Assembly (NCBI GenBank): GCA_016932575.1
Contig: JAFGCO010000018.1
Span: 34,590 to 98,589, forward strand
Reading direction: 5' to 3'
Source: a bacterium
GTDB taxonomy: Bacteria; Zhuqueibacterota; QNDG01; JAFGCO01
Length of the DNA: 64,000 nt
Below, one piece after another: positions 37,901 through 46,152 of this stretch. A program made the translations under genes and the position numbers. Numbering within the stretch: the stretch's first letter is position 1; every line of letters begins with the position of its first letter. Under the pieces are notes generated by a model that ran no database searches, was not told where the DNA came from, and was given only the letters and a program-made list of their open reading frames with translations.

Positions 37901-39438
37901 ATTGCATAGCTATTCGGAGGAACAATATTGCAGTCAGATGCAGTCGCTGTTGTATTTCCTGATTCGGTTATTTCATCAAATCCAACTGTAACTCCATTGC
38001 CGGCATCTACTTCAACATCTGTCCCCTCATATGTATTTGGTTTTATATTTCCAAGAATTAATCTATCGAGATGGTTTGTTTCAAAATCAGTACTTACATA
38101 TAATTCTTCTATTCCAATCTCATCGGAGAACTTATATCTCCAGTCCTCGTATTCATCCTCTGGCCAGTGCCAGGAAACTCCTTCTATAGGATTCGTCTGA
38201 TACCGATTTTGATAAGCTTCAACGCAGATAACACCAGCATTGTTCGAAAGAGCCGGTCTAACTGTATACGTATTGTGCACATCAACACTCAACGAAGAAA
38301 TCCTTTTATATGTCCAGCTCGCCGAATTATTCCATTCCCATCCAGAGGCTAACATGTCGATAAAATGAATTACGAATCGGCCCCGATCCTCATCAAGCTG
38401 ACCATGGCAAACACCCCCGGTCCCCACTTGGTACATAAAGTCGTATCGATTATCATACGGATAAGCTGTCGGCAACCACCTTGCCATACCGGTAAGAGTA
38501 CGAAAAACCACTTGCGTATCATAAGTACCGTCTCCATCCAGATCATAATAAAGAGAACTGAAGTGATCAGGACATACCCATTGCCCTTCTCCATAGAGAA
38601 AATGATCAACCACATCCAATCGTCCCAAATATCTCACAGATCGAACCATGATAATGGAATTATCAGTAAGTATACCTGTACCTCTAGCATAATGAATGTC
38701 TGCCCATTTTACTGACGTGCTATATGTATCATAGTAAGCATATTTTCCCAATGCCTTGTTAAAACCAATACATGGAACCCAGTGATCTCCTTCACGGTCC
38801 ATATTTGTATCAATCGTTAAAAAAATGGGGACGCCTTCAGAAAGCTTATCATGGATAAAGTCGCAAAAATCATCAGAATTGATATTCAATCTGCCCATAT
38901 TATCATAATGCCAAAAATAACCATCATTGATCCAGGCGTCTCCATAACTGCCATACTCATTAAGCCAATCTGCATAATCAGCAGTCGGATCCGTATACTT
39001 CTCAGCACAATGAATTGTAACTTTGATCCTGTATTTTTGGTTAAAAGCATAACCTTCCAATCCTGTTTTTATACTATCCTGACGTCCGAATCCGCTGTCC
39101 CTTGTATTCATATATTGTTCTCGGCCTAATATTTGTGCCGTAAATAATCCCTCATCCTCTTCACCTTCGGGATCCATTAATAATCCATATTGGGGAACCA
39201 GATGATTAACATGATCAAAATACGCCATTATCATTGCACCTGTTGTTGGTCCGCATCCAATAAAAGCACCATTCACTTTATATTGTTCAGTATTGTACGG
39301 GTAAGCTGGAAAATCCTCAAAATCTTTAATAAAGACCTCTTGTGCATATAAACCCGAATAAATAGATCCTGTTAAAAGACTGATCAGTAAACACATGATT
39401 CCAATATTAATCCGTTTTTGTCTATTTAGATTTTTCAT
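34921..39438 (-). CDS. Giant secreted protein: C39-like cysteine peptidase, FN3/Ig, CBM9-like and sorting domains
   Basis: 1505 residues. Signal peptide (about 1-32). A C39-like (Peptidase_C39_2) domain follows: Cys62 in GCGPTTGAM, His219 in GDHWVPC and Asp237 in YYDTYS. Then about residues 632-1000 alternate fibronectin-III-type and SPNGGEEW-type (Kre9/KNH-like Ig) domains; 1020-1400 hold two CBM9-like carbohydrate-binding domains (APVIDGQMDPVW, APVIDGLAEKMVW); the C-terminus has NYPNPFNPETTIRFD, the type IX/FlgD-like sorting module. Probably a secreted, surface-attached peptidase or carbohydrate-targeted binding protein. Paralogue of the next gene. Confidence 0.85.
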   Translation of the reverse strand: MKNLNRQKRINIGIMCLLISLLTGSIYSGLYAQEVFIKDFEDFPAYPYNTEQYKVNGAFIGCGPTTGAMIMAYFDHVNHLVPQYGLLMDPEGEEDEGLFTAQILGREQYMNTRDSGFGRQDSIKTGLEGYAFNQKYRIKVTIHCAEKYTDPTADYADWLNEYGSYGDAWINDGYFWHYDNMGRLNINSDDFCDFIHDKLSEGVPIFLTIDTNMDREGDHWVPCIGFNKALGKYAYYDTYSTSVKWADIHYARGTGILTDNSIIMVRSVRYLGRLDVVDHFLYGEGQWVCPDHFSSLYYDLDGDGTYDTQVVFRTLTGMARWLPTAYPYDNRYDFMYQVGTGGVCHGQLDEDRGRFVIHFIDMLASGWEWNNSASWTYKRISSLSVDVHNTYTVRPALSNNAGVICVEAYQNRYQTNPIEGVSWHWPEDEYEDWRYKFSDEIGIEELYVSTDFETNHLDRLILGNIKPNTYEGTDVEVDAGNGVTVGFDEITESGNTTATASDCNIVPPNSYAILPLDNPVYYDIETTATYSGNITICVHYDDTGLSPAQEAELKFMYYKVPPGEWEEIPIISLDTDANIICGETNHLSQFAVICPINIPAVPTNLAAHSIPEQIHVTWEDHSDDEDGFVLEKKVTPGAFPIVWEVVDTLMENRTSYQIDDPGGNFTYYFRVYAFNEFGNSDYSDQTSISTGISLTYLKITSPNGDEIWNIGSNREITWTNSTMHPPSKVNILLSTDAGSNWLESPIASDIANTGSYSWIVSDVPSTECLIKIEDASDGLPYDLSNHPFTICSSPLVPASPSDLEAHLLPGQVHLTWEDNSDDEDGFVIQKKYLPCIISENYWHTIDTLNSDVTSYQTDAPASLNQTFYFRVFAFNEYGNSAYSNTDEVKGNLLLVSITIESPNGGEEWTPGSSQDITWSSFWSTSAYKIDQVTIRYSTDGGSHWVVPPIASIIENTGSYSWTVPNTASDQCLIKIEDASDGNPYDLSNEPFLIKDGGGGEETDVILEVPMAGIAPVIDGQMDPVWYSVCSVLMEKQNVTDEVAPDDWLDNFASFKMMYDSDYYYLFIQAYDDVINTSNSLAWENDSFEIFFDGDNSKNDLSTGYDDNDTQLRYIHGQTSDNLDSAPNSDCMFKNSDNGYNFEVRIPAQDMTFNLTPDQTFGFDIQFNDNDSGGRDHLLKWWSESDHSWHNPSLFGTARTTDYVAAYPTNILRTSTAPVIDGLAEKMVWDDIPWLSDNTFVTHSGGSALNPPFEVSFVDDCNDCRFNYKLTWEGSMLYLYVNVFDDMISTDHADCWMNDGIQIFIDGHNDKTTSTDANDAEFDPVYNTTPTSNLAFTQTGSGWTMEAEWDLSVNPGITPDIGDLMGFDIQLNDNDGGGRDIWSRWWSDDDKAGSNPSVFGTVRFAGLIVDVDEQEEAFIQSFQLTQNYPNPFNPETTIRFDVKEPCRVVLKVYNIMGQEMINLVDRDYHPGMYKVQFNANGFSPGIYFYRIQMGNFRSVKKMVILE

Positions 39439-39550
39439 TATTATGCCCTCCCAATTATTTCATTTATCAAAAGTTACATATCATCTCTTTAAATTAAAAA
39501 CTGTCTTGACTTGAATCACATATGAGCCGGGAGTTTCCACCAGATTATTT

Positions 39551-39583
39551 GACCTTGCGAAGGTCGATGACCTTCGCAAGGTC
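39551..39583. repeat. Perfect 15-bp inverted repeat (REP-like) between the giant paralogues
   Basis: GACCTTGCGAAGGTC, GAT spacer, GACCTTCGCAAGGTC. Each arm is itself nearly palindromic. It lies 25 nt behind the stop of the 39608-44329 gene and lacks a T-run, so more a dispersed REP-like palindrome than a classical terminator. Confidence 0.6.
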
Positions 39584-39607
39584 TTCCATTGTTCAGAAAA
39601 ATGTGAG

Positions 39608-42600
39608 TCATTTCATGAAAATCATCTTTCTAACTTGAATCCACTTTTTATCGGAACCATCATCAGGATGAGCAACAATCCGGTAAAAATACATCCCTGA
39701 AGCCATGAGCCGTCCGTTCTGATGGATTCCTGCCCAGTGGGCTGTATGTATACCGGCTGACATCGTTTTCCTGAATAAACAATACACCTCCCGGCCTGTC
39801 ATATCATATATTGTGAGGATAACTTCCGCTTGTTTCGGCAAATGAAATTCGATGGCCGTCTCCGGATTAAACGGATTGGGGTAATTCTGGTTCAGTGAAA
39901 ATTTTTCAGGTATGGTAGAAATTGGAATATTTTCAATGCCTGTCCCGATTTCAGCAGTCAATTCTGTTAATACGCCATATCCATCCGAACGATACACGGT
40001 ACTGGATTCATTTTCAAAACAAGCACGGGCAGCATATTCTGTTTCTTCGCTATTGTCCCATATCCTGAAACGAAGCGTATCATTCTCCAAAAACCCATCA
40101 ATTGTGTCTGCTGTCTGTGTATTGTCTCCCCAAATTGTAATGGCGGCATTCTCTCCATTCCAGACGATTGCTCCGCAGCACAAACCTGCAGAGTTGAACA
40201 CACCGATCTCATCCCCGGATTCCAGCAAAGTGCCATCCCCGCATTTCGGTTCAATGGCAGTCGGAACCACGACTGTGCAATTCTGACCTGTATTGTCAGT
40301 AAACTGAAAATGTTGCATGTCCTTCATACCATCAGATTCTGAAATATACCTGGAGGCAATACCGGCCTTGGGCAGCCCGCCGCTTCCGTCTGGATAAACA
40401 AGTGTGGCTTCATTCCTGACATACAATTTATATCCTTTTCCCGGTTCCATGTCACCAATAGTATTGATGCCAAAAGACGGAATATAGGTTTTACCCTCTT
40501 CATTTTTGGCAATCACCAGCGCATCACTGATACTTGTCAGTGCCTGGGCGGCATCCATGGGAGTCTCTGGCAAATAACCGACCATACTCCATCCGCTTTC
40601 AAGATTAATAGGGGTCGACGGGTCAATGCACTGTCCCCTGACCACCAGATCCGAGGCCTCATTTAAATACCCTTTGTATCCCTTTCGATAATCCATATCA
40701 CCAATATTATTAATACCATAAGCCGGAACATAAGTATTTCCATCACCGTCCTTGATAATCACTATTTTTTCTTTAATATCACGCATCACCGAGTCAATAT
40801 GGGAATACACCGGATCAATGTTAAAGGAAAACATGTTCCATCCTTCTTCAAGCGTGACTGTCCGTTCACTGATATCTGCAGCATCAAACTGACTTAATAC
40901 AATGAATGCATCTGCTGCATAGGTTCCCGCCCCCTGAGAATAAGCAACCGTCACGGTATTCCATGATTTTGCTTCACTGAGACGATACACTCTGTAGCTG
41001 ATGATCTCTCCAGGCTGGAATCCATCAATTTCGTTCGTCTGAGAGTCATCTCCCCACACTGTCAGGGAAAGGTTTGTTTCCTGCCACTGTGCATATCCGC
41101 AGCACAGCCCGGCTGGAGTAAAGGCGCCAATATAGTCACCGTTTAACAGTGAATTTCCATCAATATTTGGATTCGCCTCTGCAGGTAAAACCACGGTTGC
41201 GTTATTCCCTGTTTCAGTATAACTCCACTCTTCAGGCAAGTTCCCCTGTTCCTTTGTAACCGATACGGTCACTTCCTGATTTCCGGCATTTGAAGTGATT
41301 TTTAACAATCCTGTGTCGCTGTCGCCGATTAATTGACTGCGGTCTATTTGAACACTTATCGTGGCATCTCCATTCCCGGCGGATGGATCGATATCAGCCA
41401 TCCAGAGCTTATCAGGAGTCTCTGCCACATCCCAGCTCAGGGTGCCCCCGCCAGTATTCGATATTTGAAAATTTAATTCATTCAAAGAAGATCCGAATTC
41501 CAGATGATCAGGCTGAACAGAAAGGACCGGTGTCACTGGCTCGCCGATTCTGAATGGTTCATTACTCAAATCATATGGGCTTCCGTCAGAAGCATCTTCA
41601 ATTTTAATCAGGCACTGATCACATTCAATATTTGGAACAGTCCAGGCATAGGAACCCGTATTTTCTATATTCGATGCAATGGGAGGATCCACCCAGTGAC
41701 TTCCGCCGTCTGTTGAATACCGTATCGTCACCTCGTGAATTTGATATGCAATAATACTGCTGAATGAACTCCAGGTAATATCATGCGTGGAACCCGAAGC
41801 CCACTCTTCTCCTCCATTGGGGCTTTTCAGTGTGATAGATACCAGGAATAATCCCCCTCTTACCGTATCAGGATTTGAATAAGCCGAATTGCCATACTCA
41901 TTGAATGCAAGCACCCGAAAATAAAAAGTCTGATTAAATATCGAGGGCACGCCTGTCTGATAAGAGGTTGTATTTGCATCCAGAGTATCAATTTTACTCC
42001 AGACAGACGGAAAACCCGGAGACATTTTCCTTTCAATAATAAATCCGGTTTCATTATCGGAATGATCTTCCCAGGTCAGGTGAACCTGTTCCGGAATCAA
42101 ACGCGCCACCAGATTGGTCGGTACTGCAGGCAGGTTTTCATCCATTTCGTAACCTACAGTACGAACCATCACAATACTGTTGTCATGAAGCGGACCGATG
42201 GCATTCACATAATGAATGTCTGCCCACTGAAGCGTCTGACTGTAGGTATCATAATAAGCATATTTCTCAGAACTTCTGTCATACCCTACCATGGGAACCC
42301 AGTGATCTCCCCCCTGATCCATATCGGTGTCAATGGTTAAAAAAAGCGGAATATTCAAAGCAAACACCGAATCAGCAAAATCGCAGAATTTTTCCACATC
42401 GATTTCCCAGTCTCCGCCCGGATTTTCCTGCCAGAAAGCGCCGTCATTGATCCAGGCATCTCCATAATCCCCGTAGTTATTCCATGAATAATCTCCGCCG
42501 GGTACATAGATAGGTGACACATGGATCATCACTTCCAGGGCATAGCCCCGGGCTTCTGCATACCCCTCCAGACCGGGTTTTATATCATAGGGAGAACCGA

Positions 42601-44329
42601 ATCCGTCGCTGTTGGTCTTCATATATTCGTTTCCATGCAAAGCCCAGGCTGTATTCAGACCTTCATCCGCTCCCTGATCCGGATCGGTCAATAATCCGTC
42701 GGGAGCAGAAAGATTATAGATATGATCGAAATAACCCAGGATCATTGCTCCGGATGTGGGCCCGCATCCGACAAATGCACCGCCCTGTTTGTAATCTGAA
42801 GTATTATAAGGATAGGCCGGAAATAAATCAAACTCATCGATATAGGTACCATAATCTTCAGTTGTCACATTGTCTTGATTGGAATAAGTCGAAGCCCCTG
42901 TATTATTAAAAGCAAATACTCTGTATGAATAAGACGTATTGATCTGCACATCTTTGTCGCTGTAGGATTCCTGATCTGCCAAAGTGGTGTGAATTGTCTG
43001 GTAAGTCCCGGAAGATCCTGCTTTGCGTTCAATTTTGAAACCGGTTTCGTTGTCAGAATTGTCATCCCAGGCAAGATCAATCTGTGTGCTTGTCACCACA
43101 GTTGCAACCAGATTGGACGGCGGAGGCGGAGCAACATCTGATTCACCTCCACACGAAAAAACGGCTTGTGCTGAAAATGTCCCTGTCTCTTCAAAAGTTC
43201 CGGTAAGCGGCATATCGCAGGATATGCCTGTAAAAGTGATTTCAACAGCCGCTCCTTCATAGGTACTGCCATAGGGCGAGCCTGAAGCGCCAATATCAAG
43301 ATCCACACCGACTGAAACCACTTTGCCCGATGAAAAATTGGTAAAATCAACTTCAAGAATCTTATCGCTTATTTTTCTGACATCACTCACCTCAGGAGAA
43401 TGTGGAACTGCCATGCTGCCCAAATAATCAATAGTCACATTGGTACCCGTAAAATCTATTCTGGCCCCTGTCAACCGGTGATACTGCGTAAAATACGAAT
43501 CGTATGAAAAATCCAATCCGTTTCCGCCCTCACCAACCATATAGGCTAAAACAGTCCCGGACAAACCCGCCCCGGCGCTTCCGGAAATGGCAGTGACATT
43601 GTCAATGTTGATTTCCCGCATAGAACCAGTGATGTCCGGATCACCGAAAACCCGGACGCGGACACGATTGATCGTATAATTTGACAGATTGACAAAATGA
43701 TCTGCGTCAATATGATTCCAACCGTTGGTTAAAGAATGGAATACGCCCTGTCCGGATACATATTCTTGAAGCCATACTTCCTGGGCATCAGATTTCCGGG
43801 TGGCATTGATCAAAATTTGAGCAGAGCATTCTCCTGAATGAAACCCGGCAGCATGAATGTTCAGCGAAATACCTGTCAGATCCTGCCATTGCTGATTTGA
43901 AGTGACATCCGGCGAAACAATATCAATTAACCAGTAAGAAGCCCCGGAAGAAAAATTTGAGGGCAAAGTAAAGTTCGAAGCATAAACCGATGCAGATCCC
44001 ATACTATTCCCTGCAGGATCATTACCCGATGAACCGGGATACTGTGTGGCATCATCCCAAGTCAATGTAAAAGGATTGTTATAAACCGTGGGGTAGGTAT
44101 TGTATGCATATATTCCCTGCATCGTCCAGCCCTGAAGCGTCCCATTATCAAAATCAAAAATTTGAGAAAAACTTAAGGACGTGATAAGAAATAACAAACA
44201 AACTAAGATGCGTACAACTGAAATTTTTCTTTTCGAAAGATCCTGGTAAGACAACATGCTTTTCCCCCTCGATGTTTGTAAATTTTGAAGATTAATTCTT
44301 GTCTTTTGAAAATCAGCAATCCCTTTCAT
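39608..44329 (-). CDS. Giant secreted protein: lectin-like, C39-like peptidase, FN3/Ig and sorting domains
   Basis: 1573 residues. The ATG at 44329 has AGGAGG upstream; an internal ATG at 44257, also with a GGGGGA site, gives a more normal signal peptide. Order: jelly-roll-like domain (about 57-255), FN3, C39-like domain (around 500-720; Cys in GCGPTSGAM, His in GGDHWVPMVG, Asp in YYDTYS), FN3, SPNGGEEW-type Ig, immunoglobulin-like beta domain, then duplicated pairs of a CCG-containing domain (LLNGDYIGAFTPAGLCCG; LLESGDEIGVFNSAGLCCG) with EGWNMFSF/ESGWSMVGY modules, and NYPNPFNPETAIEF sorting domain. It shares the peptidase and Ig blocks with the preceding gene; both are probably surface proteins. 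Confidence 0.85.
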   Translation of the reverse strand: MKGIADFQKTRINLQNLQTSRGKSMLSYQDLSKRKISVVRILVCLLFLITSLSFSQIFDFDNGTLQGWTMQGIYAYNTYPTVYNNPFTLTWDDATQYPGSSGNDPAGNSMGSASVYASNFTLPSNFSSGASYWLIDIVSPDVTSNQQWQDLTGISLNIHAAGFHSGECSAQILINATRKSDAQEVWLQEYVSGQGVFHSLTNGWNHIDADHFVNLSNYTINRVRVRVFGDPDITGSMREINIDNVTAISGSAGAGLSGTVLAYMVGEGGNGLDFSYDSYFTQYHRLTGARIDFTGTNVTIDYLGSMAVPHSPEVSDVRKISDKILEVDFTNFSSGKVVSVGVDLDIGASGSPYGSTYEGAAVEITFTGISCDMPLTGTFEETGTFSAQAVFSCGGESDVAPPPPSNLVATVVTSTQIDLAWDDNSDNETGFKIERKAGSSGTYQTIHTTLADQESYSDKDVQINTSYSYRVFAFNNTGASTYSNQDNVTTEDYGTYIDEFDLFPAYPYNTSDYKQGGAFVGCGPTSGAMILGYFDHIYNLSAPDGLLTDPDQGADEGLNTAWALHGNEYMKTNSDGFGSPYDIKPGLEGYAEARGYALEVMIHVSPIYVPGGDYSWNNYGDYGDAWINDGAFWQENPGGDWEIDVEKFCDFADSVFALNIPLFLTIDTDMDQGGDHWVPMVGYDRSSEKYAYYDTYSQTLQWADIHYVNAIGPLHDNSIVMVRTVGYEMDENLPAVPTNLVARLIPEQVHLTWEDHSDNETGFIIERKMSPGFPSVWSKIDTLDANTTSYQTGVPSIFNQTFYFRVLAFNEYGNSAYSNPDTVRGGLFLVSITLKSPNGGEEWASGSTHDITWSSFSSIIAYQIHEVTIRYSTDGGSHWVDPPIASNIENTGSYAWTVPNIECDQCLIKIEDASDGSPYDLSNEPFRIGEPVTPVLSVQPDHLEFGSSLNELNFQISNTGGGTLSWDVAETPDKLWMADIDPSAGNGDATISVQIDRSQLIGDSDTGLLKITSNAGNQEVTVSVTKEQGNLPEEWSYTETGNNATVVLPAEANPNIDGNSLLNGDYIGAFTPAGLCCGYAQWQETNLSLTVWGDDSQTNEIDGFQPGEIISYRVYRLSEAKSWNTVTVAYSQGAGTYAADAFIVLSQFDAADISERTVTLEEGWNMFSFNIDPVYSHIDSVMRDIKEKIVIIKDGDGNTYVPAYGINNIGDMDYRKGYKGYLNEASDLVVRGQCIDPSTPINLESGWSMVGYLPETPMDAAQALTSISDALVIAKNEEGKTYIPSFGINTIGDMEPGKGYKLYVRNEATLVYPDGSGGLPKAGIASRYISESDGMKDMQHFQFTDNTGQNCTVVVPTAIEPKCGDGTLLESGDEIGVFNSAGLCCGAIVWNGENAAITIWGDNTQTADTIDGFLENDTLRFRIWDNSEETEYAARACFENESSTVYRSDGYGVLTELTAEIGTGIENIPISTIPEKFSLNQNYPNPFNPETAIEFHLPKQAEVILTIYDMTGREVYCLFRKTMSAGIHTAHWAGIHQNGRLMASGMYFYRIVAHPDDGSDKKWIQVRKMIFMK

Positions 44330-44550
44330 GGCATCCCCTCCTGCCTTTAATTAAATATTGAATCTGAAATGCAGAATCTACTTATATGTCGTTTTCAATT
44401 GTACCATATTTTGATAAAAAATTCAATTTTTTAAATAACGATTTCGAAAAAATGCTTGATTTTAAACCGGATTGGATTTACATTCTGGCATTAAACAACA
44501 TGTTTTCCAAAGATTTATAATCCGGTTAAAATACAAAAGCAGCGTTTCCC

Positions 44551-45165
44551 ATGAAATCTCAATATATAACCGACTATAAGTTAATTCAGTCTTATCTTAA
44601 AAACAATCTGAAAACTCAGAAACTCCTTTATGACGAAACAAAACGGTTAATCGCAGGACTGATCAAACGGCTGGAATCCCGCGGGACGACTTTTTATGAC
44701 CGGGATAACGTGGTTGCAGAGGTTCTGTACCAAATTATGGTTGCCGATAACAAAAAAGTGCTTCGTAATTACAATGGGCAAAGCCGATTGACCACATATT
44801 TATGGCCTGTTATTCGTAATAAAATCATAGATGTAATCCGTAAGGAGCGCAGTCATTATAATCATCACAGATATCAGGAAGAGGCCATCCAAATAAACAT
44901 GGAAACATCCGGTTCGAGAGGAAACCTTGGCGTCGATATCGCTGAGTATATCGCCCACGAGTCCCCTCTGAAACAGTTCATTAAAATATCCAAATGGATT
45001 GAAAATCTGAGTTATCAGGAAATCATCAATAAGGCTTTAAAAACATTCCCGGATGGAAAGTCATTAACACATCAGCAAATCGCCTATATATTGCATTCAA
45101 ACCGAAAACATTTGCAAAAAAAATTCAAAAAATCGAACGTCTCAAACCGACATATAGGTAAATGA
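44551..45165 (+). CDS. ECF-like sigma-70 factor
   Basis: 204 residues. Region 2 is recognisable around residues 52-110: LRNYNGQSRLTTYLWPVIRNK and IIDVIRKERSH, the core-binding and -10 recognition helices of ECF sigma factors. The C-terminal LTHQQIAYILHSNRKHLQKKFKK resembles a region-4 helix-turn-helix, though region 4 is short and basic. It directs RNA polymerase to its own promoters; none is identified. The following gene encodes a zinc anti-sigma-like membrane protein, the usual arrangement. It is divergent from the giant secreted-protein gene, separated by 221 nt. Confidence 0.8.
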   Translation: MKSQYITDYKLIQSYLKNNLKTQKLLYDETKRLIAGLIKRLESRGTTFYDRDNVVAEVLYQIMVADNKKVLRNYNGQSRLTTYLWPVIRNKIIDVIRKERSHYNHHRYQEEAIQINMETSGSRGNLGVDIAEYIAHESPLKQFIKISKWIENLSYQEIINKALKTFPDGKSLTHQQIAYILHSNRKHLQKKFKKSNVSNRHIGK

Positions 45166-45210
45166 TATGATTCATCGAGTGTCTGGTGTTCTCATCATAA
45201 GGATAAAATT

Positions 45211-46152
45211 ATGCAGCCCTCATCTTGTAAACAAATAGAAGCCCTCTTTAGTTATTCCATTGATGGAGAGCCCATTCCTGAACATGAACATCGTGCTTTT
45301 CAAATCCATATAGAAACGTGTAAAGACTGTCAGCAACGCCTTGCCGGATTTCGCCAAACGGACACCTCTATCAGGAAAGCATTGAACGAATCGATCCGTA
45401 ATCATATATCAACCGATCTGTTGGATGCTTTTCTCAACAATCAAATCTACTCTGAATTAAAAAAAATACAGATTACAAGGCATCTTGATTCATGTACCCA
45501 ATGCATGGAAATATATCAGCGACTCATAGATCTTGATAAACAAAATCTGTTTTTTTCTTATCGCCTTCGTGCTTTGTTGCTTCGAATACAATTGTTGGAA
45601 AAATGGAAGGCCCTGTGGAAAAATTTTTCAAAAAAACCGCTGGCAGTGCGTGTTTTAGCGCCGGTCATGGCTTCTGTTATCCTCTTTATCTCCAGTTATT
45701 CATTCATCAAGGAAATAAGCGGACCTGTCTCTCTTCCTCAACTTGCTGACACAGAGCCCTATCCCTATATTGAAATGGGTCTGAGGAGGTCCGATCATCC
45801 AGCAGGCGATGCTGTCTGGCTCCAGGCCATGGATTATTATCAACATGGGGATTATCATGAGGCTATTTTTCTGCTTCGTGATTTGATTCAAGAACACCCC
45901 GAAAATCATCAGGCGCGCTTTTTTCTGGGCGTCAGTCATTATCTCGCCGGTCAGCCTGATAAAGCCGCTTATTACCTGAATACAGCCGTTCAACATCACC
46001 CGAATGATTCTAAGGCCTGCTGGTATCTGGCTCAGGTCTATCTGAAGCAGAATGACAAAGGACATTCACGTGATATGTTGGAAAAAACAGTCAGCCTGGG
46101 TCAGGAACCTTTTTTAACCAAAGCACGACGGTTATTAAAAAAGATGAAATAA
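45211..46152 (+). CDS. Membrane anti-sigma-like protein with two zinc-finger motifs and TPR domain
   Basis: 313 residues. Two H-x3-C-x2-C motifs (His33/Cys37/Cys40 and His91/Cys95/Cys98), each with the helical context of ZAS-type anti-sigma domains, lie in the N-terminal part. One membrane segment follows at about 147-165, then about 200-295 forms three TPR repeats (AMDYYQHGDYHEAIF; FFLGVSHYLAGQPDKAAYYL; WYLAQVYLKQNDKGH). Predicted: cytosolic double anti-sigma head, membrane anchor, periplasmic TPR. It directly follows the sigma factor (45-nt gap) and its 3' end overlaps the convergent TPR-CHAT gene by 52 nt. Confidence 0.78.
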   Translation: MQPSSCKQIEALFSYSIDGEPIPEHEHRAFQIHIETCKDCQQRLAGFRQTDTSIRKALNESIRNHISTDLLDAFLNNQIYSELKKIQITRHLDSCTQCMEIYQRLIDLDKQNLFFSYRLRALLLRIQLLEKWKALWKNFSKKPLAVRVLAPVMASVILFISSYSFIKEISGPVSLPQLADTEPYPYIEMGLRRSDHPAGDAVWLQAMDYYQHGDYHEAIFLLRDLIQEHPENHQARFFLGVSHYLAGQPDKAAYYLNTAVQHHPNDSKACWYLAQVYLKQNDKGHSRDMLEKTVSLGQEPFLTKARRLLKKMK

